Shown: positions 44,810 to 54,606, numbered from the stretch's first letter. The stretch: 64,000 nt of DNA from Photobacterium chitinilyticum (GCF_004104355.1 NZ_RJLM01000004.1:372001-436000), one strand, 5' to 3'. Notes: generated by a model not told the origin, from the letters alone. Numbers and translations are program-made.

Positions 44810-45712
44810 TTAAAAGCGGTCCTTGATTTCCAGGTAACGCTCGCGGATATGTTCGATTAGCGCCTGAATGCGTTTGGCAGGCTTGCGGGTATAAGGGTAG
44901 ACCGCATAGATCCCGACAACTTTCCCGGTATGCTCTGGCAGTATTTCGACCAAATCACCGTTTTGCAGGTCGTCATAGATCAGGCAAGTAGGCAGATAGG
45001 ACAGGCCGTTGCCAGCAAGGGATGATTTACGCAATGCTGCGGCATTGTCGGAAGAAAAGTTACCTGTGACTTTCAGGGTATATAACTCACCGTTGCGCAC
45101 GAACTGCCAGTCAAAAGGACCGGTACTCTGTTGGTTATAGCCAAGGCAGTTATGGTGCTGGAGTGCCTTGGGCGTCATCGGCATGCCGTTTTGTTCTATA
45201 TATTTCTGCGAAGCACAAATGACCCAGCGCGAATTGAATATATGGCGGGCGATCAGGCTAGAGTCTTCGAGGTAGCCGGTGCGGATCACCAAGTCGACAT
45301 TCTCTGACAAGAGATCGACAAAGTGGTTGTCCAGCGACATATCGATGGTCATACCGGGATGTTTTTGGCAAAAATCGGAAACGGCCTCTGCCAATAATAA
45401 TTCACCGGAAATCGTCGGGACTGACATCCGGATATGGCCGGATAATGTCTCGCTGAAACCGGTAACGGCATCAAAGGCCGAATGGGCGATTTGGCGGATA
45501 TCCTTGGATCTATGGTATAACACTTCACCGGGTTCGGTCAGGGTCAGCTTACGGGTTGTCCGGTAGATGAGCTGGACACCAAGCTCGGATTCGAGCTTGC
45601 TGATGCGTTTGCTGACAACTGATTTTGTGATTTTATTCAGTTCAGCTACTTTGCTGAATGAACCGTGTTCAATCACCTGGGTAAATAAGACGAGATCATC
45701 AATTTGCGGCAT
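44810..45712 (-). CDS. LysR-family transcriptional regulator
   Basis: From ATG 45712 the protein is 300 aa; a GTG at 45724 lies inside the GAGGAG ribosome site. The wHTH is DDLVLFTQVIEHGSFSKVAE ... TKSVVSKRISKLESELG, and the effector domain is of the CrgA/AaeR type. It is convergent with the decarboxylase gene and lies between it and the lut operon on the same strand as lut. It could regulate either; nothing in the sequence decides. Confidence 0.87.
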   Translation of the reverse strand: MPQIDDLVLFTQVIEHGSFSKVAELNKITKSVVSKRISKLESELGVQLIYRTTRKLTLTEPGEVLYHRSKDIRQIAHSAFDAVTGFSETLSGHIRMSVPTISGELLLAEAVSDFCQKHPGMTIDMSLDNHFVDLLSENVDLVIRTGYLEDSSLIARHIFNSRWVICASQKYIEQNGMPMTPKALQHHNCLGYNQQSTGPFDWQFVRNGELYTLKVTGNFSSDNAAALRKSSLAGNGLSYLPTCLIYDDLQNGDLVEILPEHTGKVVGIYAVYPYTRKPAKRIQALIEHIRERYLEIKDRF

Positions 45713-45767
45713 GGAAACAGTCACTCCTCGAAACTGACAGCATTATATGTGACGGCGGCAGAAACAC

Positions 45768-45797
45768 AAAAGATGCGACCTTGCGTACGCATCTTTT
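45768..45797. terminator. Terminator of the lldP-lutABC transcript
   Basis: AAAAGATGCG / CGCATCTTTT is a perfect 10-bp stem with a 10-base loop. On the minus strand it ends in TTTTGTGTTTC, 24 bases after the lutC stop. Confidence 0.85.
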
Positions 45798-45821
45798 GCT
45801 GGGGAAGTCGGTGAAACCAGA

Positions 45822-46604
45822 CTACATGTCATTGATTACGATGTAAGTGGCATAGACCGGGCCATGTACCCCGACAACCTTGATGAGTTCAATATCAGCG
45901 GTTGAGCTCGGACCCGAAATGAAGTTGACGCAAGACGGGATCCGCTCTCCGTTCTTGGCTTTCTCATGCAGGGCGGCCGTTGCTTGAGTCAGTCGTGGAA
46001 TCAAAGTGCTCTGCGGTACGATAAATACCGATGCCTCTGGCAACAGGCTAACTGCGCGGCCCTGTGCCGGATTGCTATAGAGCACCATTGTGCCAGACTC
46101 AGCCAGTGCCTGTTCGGCAAATACAACACCGACCTGAGCACGTTCCGCAATGGTAATGTTCGGCTCGTAGCCCGCAGACTGATCCCAAACATGAACAGAG
46201 TGCTGTTTATCTGCCAGCTCTGTTGGGTCAACCAGTGCCAGTAATCTTTCATCAGCAGACAGAATAGTTTCGCTGTCTTGGCGTGCAGCGTCTTCCTCCT
46301 CGTTGTTGCAGTAATACAGACAGGCTGATTTAAGTGTTTTCGCCAGTTCGGCCTTTGTGGTTTCTAAGGCACGGGCACCGAGCGCTGTCTCGGTATATTT
46401 GATGAGTTCAGCTTTAAGCTCGTCTTGGCTCTTGTCTGCCATGACGTCATGATGACAGCGGTATTTCAGGGCCGGGCGTTCGACAGGTGTCGTTTTACGC
46501 TCGCGGCCTAGCTTCTGGGCTATATTGTCCAAGAAGCTATCGCGGTTATAAATTCGCTGTGCGGTTTGGTGATCCATTGTTTTTTCTGAGTCATTGTTAG
46601 CCAT
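45822..46604 (-). CDS. lutC: LutC (LldG), LUD-domain lactate utilisation protein
   Basis: The chosen ATG at 46604 has AAAGGTGA just upstream and gives 260 aa; a longer frame from 46703 runs into lutB. The C-terminal LUD domain has ITIAERAQVGVVFAEQALAES GTMVLYS and SCVNFISGPSSTADIELI. With LutA and LutB it forms the L-lactate oxidising complex (L-lactate to pyruvate). It is the last gene of the operon, 10 bases after lutB. Confidence 0.92.
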   Translation of the reverse strand: MANNDSEKTMDHQTAQRIYNRDSFLDNIAQKLGRERKTTPVERPALKYRCHHDVMADKSQDELKAELIKYTETALGARALETTKAELAKTLKSACLYYCNNEEEDAARQDSETILSADERLLALVDPTELADKQHSVHVWDQSAGYEPNITIAERAQVGVVFAEQALAESGTMVLYSNPAQGRAVSLLPEASVFIVPQSTLIPRLTQATAALHEKAKNGERIPSCVNFISGPSSTADIELIKVVGVHGPVYATYIVINDM

Positions 46605-46614
46605 AATTTCACCT

Positions 46615-48027
46615 TTACCCCTGATTACGTTTTTTGAACCAACTGCGGAAAGACTCGCCATCTGGTTCTGGTAAGTCACGTGTTTCGGTCCACGCACTGA
46701 CACCGATGTTGACGGGGAGCTTACCGTTTCGGATCAGGCCGCTGGCCATTGTTGCACCGACTTTTACGGTATTGCCCCATAGCAGTGGGCGGGCGTTGAT
46801 GAAGTTGAAAGCACTGACAGAGGCACGTTCAAGCAACGGTGTCTGTTTGCTTTCAGCCATTTTCTGGCGGTGTTTGAGTAACAGATCTGATAGCGGGATT
46901 TTTACCGGGCATACGTCGTGACAGGCACGGCACAAGCTACAGGCATAAGGCAGATCTTTAAAGTCATCGTAGCCGCCGAGCAGAGGCGACAGAACGGCAC
47001 CGATAGGACCGGAGTAGATAGAGCCGTAAGACTGGCCGCCGATATGGCGGTATGCCGGACAAGTGTTGACACAAGCGGCACAGCGTACGCAGCGCAGGAT
47101 ATCTTTGAACTCCGAGCCGAGAATATCAGAGCGGCCATTATCGATAATCACTAGGTGGAATTCTTCCGGACCATCGCAGTGTTCGTCCTCGCGAGGGCCG
47201 GTCAGGGCAGTGACATAACCGGTTAGCGGCAGGCCAACTGCGCTGCGGCATAGTAGGCTGACAACGATATCCAGCTCTTCGAAGGTCGGAACAATACGCT
47301 CCATACCCATCACGGCGATGTGAGTCTTCGGCAGGGTGGTGGCCAGACGGGCGTTGCCCTCGTTGGTCACTAGAGCCACTGTGCCGGATTCCGCTACCGC
47401 AAAGTTACACCCGGTGATACCGATGTCAGCTTCCAGGAAGTCATTGCGAATGTAGTTTCGCACATAGCGGGTCATCTCTTCGGGATCATCCGAGCCCTGG
47501 TAGTCAATTTTATCCTTGAACACATCACGAATTTGCATCCGGTTTTTGTGTAGGGCCGGTACTACGATATGGGACGGCGGATCGCAGTCATCGACCTGCA
47601 GGATATATTCGCCGAGGTCGGTTTCTACCACGTCGCAATTATTGCGCTCGATGATTTTGTTCAGGCCAATTTCCTCTGTCACCATGGACTTGGATTTGAC
47701 GACTTTCTTGGCATTTTTCTCTTGAACGATGTTTTCAACATAGTCCGTCGCTTCGTCTGCGGTACGGGCGAAGAAAACATGTCCGCCGTTTTTTTGTACG
47801 TTGTCACTTAGCTGCTGGAGGTAGTAGTCCAGGTTGTCCAGAACGTGATTACGAATATCCATTCCCATCTCGCGCCATTCTTCCCAATTGCCGAGTTTGT
47901 CGGCGGCAATAGCGCGGTTGGTGAACATACGTTCCTGTGCATTGGCAACAGATTTACGCATGAAGTCGTCTTGCATCTGAACGTCTATACGATCTTTGAA
48001 TTTAATATTGCTGGTTTTCATCGACAT
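46615..48027 (-). CDS. lutB: LutB (LldF), iron-sulfur lactate utilisation protein
   Basis: The 470-aa protein has an N-terminal LUD domain ([41 protein letters not shown]) and two 4Fe-4S motifs, [12 protein letters not shown] and [12 protein letters not shown], then a C-terminal DUF3390-type tail. It is the electron-carrying subunit of the LutABC L-lactate dehydrogenase. It lies 12 bases after lutA. Confidence 0.95.
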   Translation of the reverse strand: MSMKTSNIKFKDRIDVQMQDDFMRKSVANAQERMFTNRAIAADKLGNWEEWREMGMDIRNHVLDNLDYYLQQLSDNVQKNGGHVFFARTADEATDYVENIVQEKNAKKVVKSKSMVTEEIGLNKIIERNNCDVVETDLGEYILQVDDCDPPSHIVVPALHKNRMQIRDVFKDKIDYQGSDDPEEMTRYVRNYIRNDFLEADIGITGCNFAVAESGTVALVTNEGNARLATTLPKTHIAVMGMERIVPTFEELDIVVSLLCRSAVGLPLTGYVTALTGPREDEHCDGPEEFHLVIIDNGRSDILGSEFKDILRCVRCAACVNTCPAYRHIGGQSYGSIYSGPIGAVLSPLLGGYDDFKDLPYACSLCRACHDVCPVKIPLSDLLLKHRQKMAESKQTPLLERASVSAFNFINARPLLWGNTVKVGATMASGLIRNGKLPVNIGVSAWTETRDLPEPDGESFRSWFKKRNQG

Positions 48028-48039
48028 AACAACGCCCTC

Positions 48040-48759
48040 TTAACGACTCATCAGCACATCAACAATGTGCAGTACTTTGATTGGACGCCCTTCGCGGGTC
48101 ATACGTCCACCGATGTTCATCAGGCAGCTGATATCGGCACCAATGAGGTACTCAGGTTCGGCGGCACTGATGTGATGGACTTTTTCTTTGACCATCTCAC
48201 CGGAAATTTCTGACATCTTGACTGAGAAAGTACCACCGAAACCGCAGCAGGTTTCCTGGTTTTTGATTGGCACCATTTCTAGGCCTTCGACATTAGCTAA
48301 CAGGCGTAGGGGCTCTTCGCGTACGCCCAGCTTGCGGATCAAGCTGCACGACGGGTGGTAAACAGCACGGCCTTTTAGGCGAGCACCGACGTTTTCAACG
48401 CCCAGCTCATTAACGATGAACTGAGTTAGTTCGAACAGGCGGTCAGCAACTTTTTGAGCACGGGCTGCCCATTCTGGTTCACTAGCTAGGTATTCCGGAT
48501 AACGCTTGATTGAGGCCGCACATGACCCCGCTGGTGTCACGATGGGGTGGTCATTTTCTTCAAAGGCAGCGATCAGATTCTTCATTGCTGGCTTGCTGTC
48601 TTCAATGTAGCCACTATTCAATGAAGGTTGGCCACAGCATCCTTGTTTTTCAGGGAAGATGATCTCGCAGCCAAGCTGTTCCAAAAGCACGACAGACTTT
48701 TTGGCAACCTCGGCCTTTACCGTGTCGCACAGACAGGTGGCAAAAAAGTTTACCTTCAT
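48040..48759 (-). CDS. lutA: LutA (LldE), CCG-domain iron-sulfur protein
   Basis: The 239-aa protein has two cysteine-rich CCG domains: GCCGQPSLNSGY with CLCDTVKAEV, and ETCCGFGGTFSVK with YHPSCSLIRKLG. Such domains bind clusters in heterodisulfide reductase-like and lactate/glycolate oxidase subunits. First of the three lut genes, 108 bases after lldP. Confidence 0.94.
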   Translation of the reverse strand: MKVNFFATCLCDTVKAEVAKKSVVLLEQLGCEIIFPEKQGCCGQPSLNSGYIEDSKPAMKNLIAAFEENDHPIVTPAGSCAASIKRYPEYLASEPEWAARAQKVADRLFELTQFIVNELGVENVGARLKGRAVYHPSCSLIRKLGVREEPLRLLANVEGLEMVPIKNQETCCGFGGTFSVKMSEISGEMVKEKVHHISAAEPEYLIGADISCLMNIGGRMTREGRPIKVLHIVDVLMSR

Positions 48760-48867
48760 GATATTGCTCCAGTGACGGTTGAACCGTATTTATAGTGTGG
48801 TTGATTTTTCTATGTACAGCGTGGTGGTTAACGCTGTACATGTATTTCGAATATAGGGTCGAAAGTA

Positions 48868-50448
48868 TTAGATAAACGCGCTTACCAAGCCGACAATTAC
48901 GCCGTATAGAATCATTGGCACCACAGTCCGTTTAATGATGTAGCCTTCTTTGTTGGCAATCCCCAGAATGGTCGAGACGGCAATGATGTTGTTGATACAA
49001 ACCATGTTACCCATCGAGGCGCCTACTGATTGCAGAGCCAGAATGGTTGTCTCAGGTATTGCAACGCTCTGTGCAATTGTTTGCTGGATACCGCCGAAGG
49101 TCAGGTTGGAAACCGTTGCAGATCCCGAGAAGAACGCACCTAGCGCACCGAGGTAGGATGCAACCCACTGCCAGTTAGCCCCCATAAGGCCGGAGAAAGC
49201 TTGACCGGTTGTCATGATTGGCGATTTATCACCACCGATCATCATGAACTTCACCATGATCAGGGCACCGACAAGTGCAATAAATGGCATCTTGATGCGG
49301 CTCGCTGTTTCGGTAAAGGCCTGTTTGACCGTATTACGTTGCATACCAAGTACCGGTATACAAATCAGAACAACCAATAGGAACGGGATTAAGGCCGGTA
49401 CGTATAGTGTTTTATATGCCCAGCTGGTTTCTGTGCCAAGAATGTTGCTCAATTTAATGATTAATGCCTGGCTGACACTGAGATCACTGAAGCCGAGGCT
49501 TAGGTTAAACAACGGCGTGCTGTCAGTTAGCATTCCCTTGATACCCAACTGCTGAATACGGGTGACGATGAGAATAAGGATTAGCAGTAGTGTTGGGCTC
49601 ATTGCCTTGAAGACAGTCTTGAAAGGGATCTGTACGTTATTGGCTTGAGATGTAGATTCTGGTGCTTCGAGGCCGATATTATAACGTGCTAGTAAAATAG
49701 ACAGAGTCAGGCCAATTGCACCGCCAATCAGAGATGGAAACTCGTAGTTCCACTGGGCAAACAGTAGGTATGGAACGGTACAAGATAGTATGCTGAGTTG
49801 AATAAACAGCAGGTTACGTCGAATAGCTTGCCAGCTGACAACGAACTTCAATGCAATTACCGGAATGATGAAAGCCGCAATTGAATGAAGCAGTGCCGAC
49901 AGGCGGCCTGTTTCCATCAGTGTTGCTTCATCCAGTCCTAGGCTGCTAAAGCCAAACCAAGTTGGTGTTCCGACAGCGCCGAACGAGACCGGCACTGAGT
50001 TCATAACCAAGGCAAGCATTGCTACTTTTAATGGATTAAAGCCTAGGCCGACAAGAATCGGTGCTGCAATTGCAGCAGGTGTACCAAAACCGGAAGCACC
50101 TTCAATCATGAAGGCAAATGCCCATCCAATGATCATCAGCTGGGCGGTCTGGTTACGGCTGATCCCTTCTAGCCATTGGCGGATAACCGCTTCGGCGCCA
50201 GAAAGGGCAATAACACGGTTCAGTAGGATGGCGCCTGCAATGATTGAAATTGGGGTTATTGCAGACAAGGTGCCGGCAATCATATTGGCAGAAATCAGAG
50301 TGATATCTGTGCCAAAGTAAAAGAGTTGCAGTAAGCCAATAATCAGCGCTGTAACGGGAAGCGCGATATGTGAAGGTAGGGCATCTTTCTTGGTCATCAT
50401 CCAGATAAGAAGCAAAATCGGCACAACAGATATTGCAAGGTTTATCAT
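48868..50448 (-). CDS. lldP: L-lactate permease (LldP/LctP family)
   Basis: The 526-aa membrane protein has about 13 hydrophobic segments and family motifs: WAFAFMIEGASGFGTPAAIAA, MLALVMNSVPVSFGAVGTPTW, and FFSGSATVSNLTFGGIQ near the C-terminus. LldP imports L-lactate (also D-lactate and glycolate) with protons. It heads the lldP-lutABC operon. No LldD or Dld flavoenzyme and no LldR are present, so lactate oxidation here relies on LutABC. Confidence 0.93.
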   Translation of the reverse strand: MINLAISVVPILLLIWMMTKKDALPSHIALPVTALIIGLLQLFYFGTDITLISANMIAGTLSAITPISIIAGAILLNRVIALSGAEAVIRQWLEGISRNQTAQLMIIGWAFAFMIEGASGFGTPAAIAAPILVGLGFNPLKVAMLALVMNSVPVSFGAVGTPTWFGFSSLGLDEATLMETGRLSALLHSIAAFIIPVIALKFVVSWQAIRRNLLFIQLSILSCTVPYLLFAQWNYEFPSLIGGAIGLTLSILLARYNIGLEAPESTSQANNVQIPFKTVFKAMSPTLLLILILIVTRIQQLGIKGMLTDSTPLFNLSLGFSDLSVSQALIIKLSNILGTETSWAYKTLYVPALIPFLLVVLICIPVLGMQRNTVKQAFTETASRIKMPFIALVGALIMVKFMMIGGDKSPIMTTGQAFSGLMGANWQWVASYLGALGAFFSGSATVSNLTFGGIQQTIAQSVAIPETTILALQSVGASMGNMVCINNIIAVSTILGIANKEGYIIKRTVVPMILYGVIVGLVSAFI

Positions 50449-50942
50449 TCTTTATCCCACTTTATTAGTCGATGTTCAGGTTGTGTTTGTGAAGTTATTT
50501 TTCTAATTATTAATTGTCGGTAGAGGCAAAGTGTCTTGGCGACGTTGTGGGAGGAATATTCTAGGCAGGAAAATCAATCTGGCTATCTGTTTTTGTTTTG
50601 TTAAAAGTGTGACAAATGGTTTGTTTGTGATTCCTCTCCGAATGTTAAATTTGGAAGTTGAAGTATTTCTCTATTTTTCAAGAGCTTATTTTTATCTCTG
50701 CGATGAGTGAGTTATTATTGGTTCAGTTATGGAAACAATCATTTTGCTATAATTAGCCAATGATTGAGGTGATAAAATTAACGAATTTATCAAGACCTTT
50801 ACACGGGTGGGAGTGGTTATCATTACCGATTGTTGATTTGTTGTAATTTAACAACAAATCCTTTTATTTACTGCCAAATTTAGACATTTATTTCTACATT
50901 TAAGAAAGCAGATTTAGTTGGAAAGTTATTGAGGTAGGTGAA
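50449..50942. other. Intergenic region, 494 bp, between lldP and the DCC gene
   Basis: The region is AT-rich and lies between divergent genes, holding the lldP promoter on the minus strand. It contains a perfect 10-bp inverted repeat at 50835-50860. No coding frame is supported. Confidence 0.6.
50835..50860. promoter_or_regulatory. Inverted repeat upstream of the DCC-family gene
   Basis: GATTTGTTGT-N6-ACAACAAATC is a perfect 10-bp inverted repeat, followed by CTTTTATTT. It ends 82 bases before the ATG at 50943. It could be an operator or an attenuator-like hairpin. Confidence 0.45.
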
Positions 50943-51308
50943 ATGGAAAGAATACATTTGACCGTCTTTTATGATGGCTCCTGCGCTAGTTGTGTTGAAG
51001 ATCGGGCTCGCTACGAGCTATGGCTTGGCAAACATATTGATCAAGTTTATTGGTTCGATATTACGGGCCAGGAAGACTACATGATGAAACATGGCATTGA
51101 CCCGGCTCAGGCTCTAAGGGAACTGCATGTTTGGGATGGTCATGGTGTGCTCTATCGCGAAATGGATGCCTACATTTTATTGTTGCAGCAGGTTTGGTGG
51201 TTGAAGCCTGTCGCTTGGGTCATCCAGATTTCATTTATTCGCCGACAGTTATCGCGATGGTATCGACACACGGTAGATAAGCGGCTTGCTCGTGATGGCA
51301 GGGGGTAA
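50943..51308 (+). CDS. DCC-family thiol-disulfide oxidoreductase-like protein (DUF393)
   Basis: The 121-aa protein opens with the family motif FYDGSCASC (usually YDGxCPxC), followed by ALRELHVWDGHGVLYREMDAY and a hydrophobic end (VWWLKPVAWVIQISFI). The family has a thioredoxin-like fold with an N-terminal CxxC; no substrate is known. GAGGTAGG precedes the ATG. It is a single gene. Confidence 0.88.
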   Translation: MERIHLTVFYDGSCASCVEDRARYELWLGKHIDQVYWFDITGQEDYMMKHGIDPAQALRELHVWDGHGVLYREMDAYILLLQQVWWLKPVAWVIQISFIRRQLSRWYRHTVDKRLARDGRG

Positions 51309-51394
51309 GCTCTGGTTGGTTCAGTGGTTCAGGTTGGATGGAAATCTCAATCATGTCGCTGTGAATAGACACGTCCGTGGACATAGATTGAGAC

Positions 51395-51435
51395 ATAACA
51401 CCAAGAAATCCTCTGTCTCGTGTTATTCTTTTTTT
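51395..51435 (+). terminator. Possible terminator after the DCC-family gene
   Basis: ATAACAC / GTGTTAT is a 7-bp stem with an 18-base loop followed by TCTTTTTTT. The large loop makes it weak. Its T run overlaps the 3' end of the LON-domain gene. Confidence 0.5.
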
Positions 51436-51986
51436 AATTGTTCATTAATAATATTGTGTAGAAAAGACAGCGCAGCGCGATGATCACTTCTACTCATAAA
51501 CCATTGTTTCTGATTTGTTTCCAAGGGTAATATTTCTAACCACCGTTGGCATACCCAGGTCATATCATCGTAGTCCGGTATGGGATAGTTTGTGGCATGC
51601 TCAGGGTACTCATCAAATAGGGCTCGAAGACTGTTTGCTATATCACGGTCGGAAAACTTCATTATCGTCGGTGACCAGTTCTTCATCAGCGTGATATCGC
51701 CAAACCGTAGCCCATCATCCTCTTGCCTGTGTTCATTGATGATAAACTTCTCGACACCTTTAACTGTGATACCTAACAAACCATCGGATAAACGCTCAAA
51801 GTCGGTAATGATAGCACGGGTGCCAAAGTGGCAAAGAGTATCACCATCCTTCATGCAAAGGCCGAAGCCTTCACCAGATGCCATAGCGAGTTTAACTAAG
51901 CGTGTATACCTTGGTTCGAAGATCCTGAGTTTGCTGATACCACCCGGTAACAAATATAGCTGTAACGGAAAAAGGGGTAACTGCAT
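51423..51986 (-). CDS. LON substrate-binding domain protein
   Basis: The 187-aa protein consists of the N-terminal domain of Lon protease alone: MQLPLFPLQLYLLPGGISKL, IFEPRYTRLVKLA, FGTRAIITDFERLSDGLLGI TVKG. No ATPase or protease domain is present. Stand-alone LON-domain proteins are common in Gammaproteobacteria and have no settled function. It lies beyond bioA on the same strand but is separated by a strong hairpin. Confidence 0.9.
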   Translation of the reverse strand: MQLPLFPLQLYLLPGGISKLRIFEPRYTRLVKLAMASGEGFGLCMKDGDTLCHFGTRAIITDFERLSDGLLGITVKGVEKFIINEHRQEDDGLRFGDITLMKNWSPTIMKFSDRDIANSLRALFDEYPEHATNYPIPDYDDMTWVCQRWLEILPLETNQKQWFMSRSDHRAALSFLHNIINEQLKKE

Positions 51987-52040
51987 AGTTCATAGCCTTT
52001 ACTGACGTTATTTAATGGATGTAACGTTAGTGATTAGTAT

Positions 52041-52070
52041 AAGCAGACAATTTTAGGAAATTGTCTGCTT
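52041..52070. terminator. Hairpin terminator after bioA
   Basis: AAGCAGACAATTT / AAATTGTCTGCTT is a perfect 13-bp stem with a 4-base loop, 7 bases past the bioA stop. The minus-strand tail is only weakly T-rich (TATACTAATC); the plus-strand side has TTTTCG. Confidence 0.75.
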
Positions 52071-52077
52071 TTCGATA

Positions 52078-53358
52078 CTACTGCAGAGTTAACAACATTG
52101 CGGAAGTTAGGCGGCTAAGTTCCTGTGGTTTAATGATAAATGGAGGCATAATGTAGACAAGTGTGCCAAAAGGGCGAATCCAGACACCGTTGTCTACAAA
52201 ATCCTTCTGTATTTGGACCATATCAACAGGCTCATAGAGCTCAACCACCCCGATTGCCCCCAGCCAGCGTACGTCTTTTACCTTTTCGAGCTTACCGATT
52301 TCAGGCAATTCTTGAGCAAGCTGTTTTTCTATGTTGGCCACTTGCTGTTGCCAGAGACCTTGTTGCAGCAGTTCAAGGCTGGCATTGGCGACGGCGCAGG
52401 CCAGCGGGTTGCCCATAAAGGTAGGACCATGCATGAAACAACCGGCTTCTCCGCCACATACCGTGTCAGCAACGTGCTTGGTTGTCAGGGTTGCGGAGAG
52501 CGTCATGTAACCACCGGTCAGTGCTTTGCCGACACACATAATATCTGGGCTGATCCCCGCGTGCTCGCAGGCAAACAGCTTGCCGGTACGACCGAAGCCG
52601 GTGGCAATTTCATCGGCGATAAGCAAGATACCAGCTTGGTCGCATAGTTCACGAACGCGTTTAAGAAAGATCGGATGGTAGATCCGCATGCCACCTGCAC
52701 CTTGGACGATCGGTTCAATGATCACAGCGGCAATGTCGTTCTGGTTGGATTCTAGCTTCTGTTTGAAGTCAGAAATATCATCTTCGCGCCACTCTTCATC
52801 AAACCGACATTCTGGTGATAGAGCAAAAATGTGTTCTGGCAGGAAGCCCTTATACAGGCTGTGCATGGAGTTATTCGGATCGGTAACCGACATCGCAGCA
52901 AACGTATCGCCGTGGTAGCCATGTTTGATGGTGAGAAATTTTGGCCTGCGTTCTCCCTTGGCATGCCAGTATTGTAGGGCCATTTTTAGCGAGACCTCGA
53001 CAGCAACGGATCCCGAATCAGCCAGGAATACATGCTGCAATGGTGCCGGCGTCATGTCGACCAGCTTCTTGCATAAATCGACTGCTGGCTGGTGGGTAAT
53101 ACCACCAAACATTACATGAGACATTTTATCAATCTGCGCCTTGGCAGCCTGATTGAGTGCCGGGTGGTTATAGCCGTGAATGGTCGACCACCAAGACGAC
53201 ATCCCGTCAATAATCTTACGTCCGTCCTCTAACTGTAGGTAGACTCCGTCGGCACTCTCTACCGGGTAACATGGTAGTGGGTTGAGTGTCGAGGTGTAAG
53301 GGTGCCAGACGTGCTGCTGGTCAAATTCCAGATCAATTGCGTTGATTAATTTTTGCAC
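52078..53358 (-). CDS. bioA: BioA, adenosylmethionine-8-amino-7-oxononanoate aminotransferase
   Basis: The 426-aa class III PLP aminotransferase has HVWHPYTSTLNPLPCYPV, DGMSSWWSTIHGYNHP, LLIADEIATGFGRTGKLF, and the PLP Lys in CVGKALTGGYMTLSA. It converts KAPA to DAPA using S-adenosylmethionine as amino donor. The start is a GTG at 53358, three bases from the BirA operator; no ATG upstream fits. It is transcribed away from bioBFCD, as in E. coli. Confidence 0.96.
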   Translation of the reverse strand: MQKLINAIDLEFDQQHVWHPYTSTLNPLPCYPVESADGVYLQLEDGRKIIDGMSSWWSTIHGYNHPALNQAAKAQIDKMSHVMFGGITHQPAVDLCKKLVDMTPAPLQHVFLADSGSVAVEVSLKMALQYWHAKGERRPKFLTIKHGYHGDTFAAMSVTDPNNSMHSLYKGFLPEHIFALSPECRFDEEWREDDISDFKQKLESNQNDIAAVIIEPIVQGAGGMRIYHPIFLKRVRELCDQAGILLIADEIATGFGRTGKLFACEHAGISPDIMCVGKALTGGYMTLSATLTTKHVADTVCGGEAGCFMHGPTFMGNPLACAVANASLELLQQGLWQQQVANIEKQLAQELPEIGKLEKVKDVRWLGAIGVVELYEPVDMVQIQKDFVDNGVWIRPFGTLVYIMPPFIIKPQELSRLTSAMLLTLQ

Positions 53359-53361
53359 AGA

Positions 53362-53392
53362 TGTAAACCTTTGGCCTTGTTGATGGTTGACA
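53362..53392. promoter_or_regulatory. BirA (biotin operator) site
   Basis: TGTAAACC-N15-GGTTGACA has two inverted half-sites (7 of 8 positions matching) with the spacing of the BirA operator of proteobacterial bio operons. It lies between bioA and bioB and overlaps the promoters on both strands, so BirA-biotinoyl-AMP would repress both. Confidence 0.88.
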
Positions 53393-53414
53393 GTTTACTA
53401 AGTCGAAGTAGACT
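53387..53414 (+). promoter_or_regulatory. Probable sigma-70 promoter of bioBFCD
   Basis: TTGACA (53387-53392) and TAGACT (53409-53414) with a 16-base spacer. The -35 box lies in the right half-site of the BirA operator. Confidence 0.6.
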
Positions 53415-53420
53415 AGCCAA
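53392..53420 (-). promoter_or_regulatory. Probable sigma-70 promoter of bioA
   Basis: On the minus strand TTGGCT (53415-53420) and TAAACT (53392-53397) are separated by 17 bases and face the bioB promoter. Transcription would begin inside the BirA operator. Confidence 0.5.
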
Positions 53421-53553
53421 GTATTGATACTCGTTTGGATCGATATTTAATGTATTGAATCAAATGAAAACAGAATAAATCAAGTCGCTGTTTAGCTCTG
53501 GCCCTACGAGTATTCCAGTTGCCGGACAGCCACTGACAATAGAGGTTATACAC

Positions 53554-54606
53554 GTGGAAATACGTCACGACTGGAGCATCGAGGAAGTTCAAGCCTTATT
53601 TGACAAGCCGTTTATGGATTTGGTGTTTGAAGCACAGCTCGTTCATCGCCAGCATCACGAGCCGAATAAGGTACAGGTCAGTACCTTGCTTTCAATCAAG
53701 ACCGGCGCCTGTCCGGAAGATTGTAAGTACTGCCCGCAGAGTGCCCATTACCGTACCGACGTTGAGCGTGAGCGCTTACTGGAAGTCGAGCGTGTATTGG
53801 AGGCCGCCAATAAAGCCAAGGAGTCGGGGGCGACTCGATTCTGCATGGGAGCAGCCTGGAAAAACCCGAAAGAGCGCGATATGCCGTATCTGCTCGACAT
53901 GGTACGTGGCGTGAAGGGGATGGGACTGGAAACCTGTATGACCCTAGGGATGATCACAGGTGATCAGGCCAATGAGTTGGCTGGTGCCGGCCTTGATTAC
54001 TACAATCACAACCTCGATACCTCACCAGAATATTACGGCAATATTATCACCACCCGTACCTATCAGGATCGCCTTGATACCCTGGGTCATGTTCGTGACT
54101 CGGGAATGAAAATTTGTTCAGGCGGTATAATCGGCATGGGTGAAAGCTCGCGTGACCGTGCTAGCTTGCTGGTTGAGTTGGCGAATCTGCCCGTTCACCC
54201 TGAAAGCGTGCCAATTAATATGCTGGTCAAGGTCAAAGGTACGCCGCTGGAATCGGTAGATGATGTCGACCCGTTTGATTTCATCCGTATTATCGCGGTC
54301 GCGCGTATTATTATGCCGAAATCTGCCGTTCGACTTTCTGCCGGTCGCGAAGACATGAACGAACAGATGCAGACGCTTTGCTTCATGGCGGGTGCCAACT
54401 CGGTATTCTATGGCTGCAAATTACTGACTACACCGAATCCGGGTGAAGACAAAGACATGATGCTGTTTGAAAAGCTGGGGATTAATCGCCAGCAGCAAGC
54501 AGCGAAGCCGGATGAAGTACAAGAGCAAGAGTTGTTGGGTCAGGTCGCTCAGCGAGTTGCTGCACGCCCGACAAAAGACGATCTTTTCTACGATGCCTCG
54601 CTTTAA
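53554..54606 (+). CDS. bioB: BioB, biotin synthase
   Basis: The 350-aa radical-SAM enzyme has the 4Fe-4S motif Cys53-x3-Cys57-x2-Cys60 ([16 protein letters not shown]). The auxiliary 2Fe-2S ligand region includes [11 protein letters not shown] and ETCMTLGM, plus [14 protein letters not shown] and [12 protein letters not shown]. It inserts sulfur into dethiobiotin. The start is GTG 53554 with AGAGG upstream. The 3' end overlaps bioF by 14 bases, indicating translational coupling. Confidence 0.98.
   Translation: MEIRHDWSIEEVQALFDKPFMDLVFEAQLVHRQHHEPNKVQVSTLLSIKTGACPEDCKYCPQSAHYRTDVERERLLEVERVLEAANKAKESGATRFCMGAAWKNPKERDMPYLLDMVRGVKGMGLETCMTLGMITGDQANELAGAGLDYYNHNLDTSPEYYGNIITTRTYQDRLDTLGHVRDSGMKICSGGIIGMGESSRDRASLLVELANLPVHPESVPINMLVKVKGTPLESVDDVDPFDFIRIIAVARIIMPKSAVRLSAGREDMNEQMQTLCFMAGANSVFYGCKLLTTPNPGEDKDMMLFEKLGINRQQQAAKPDEVQEQELLGQVAQRVAARPTKDDLFYDASL

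Noticed and set aside
53600-53914. Second long frame inside bioB
   Set aside because: Other-frame shadow of bioB; no start signal, basic composition typical of shadow frames.
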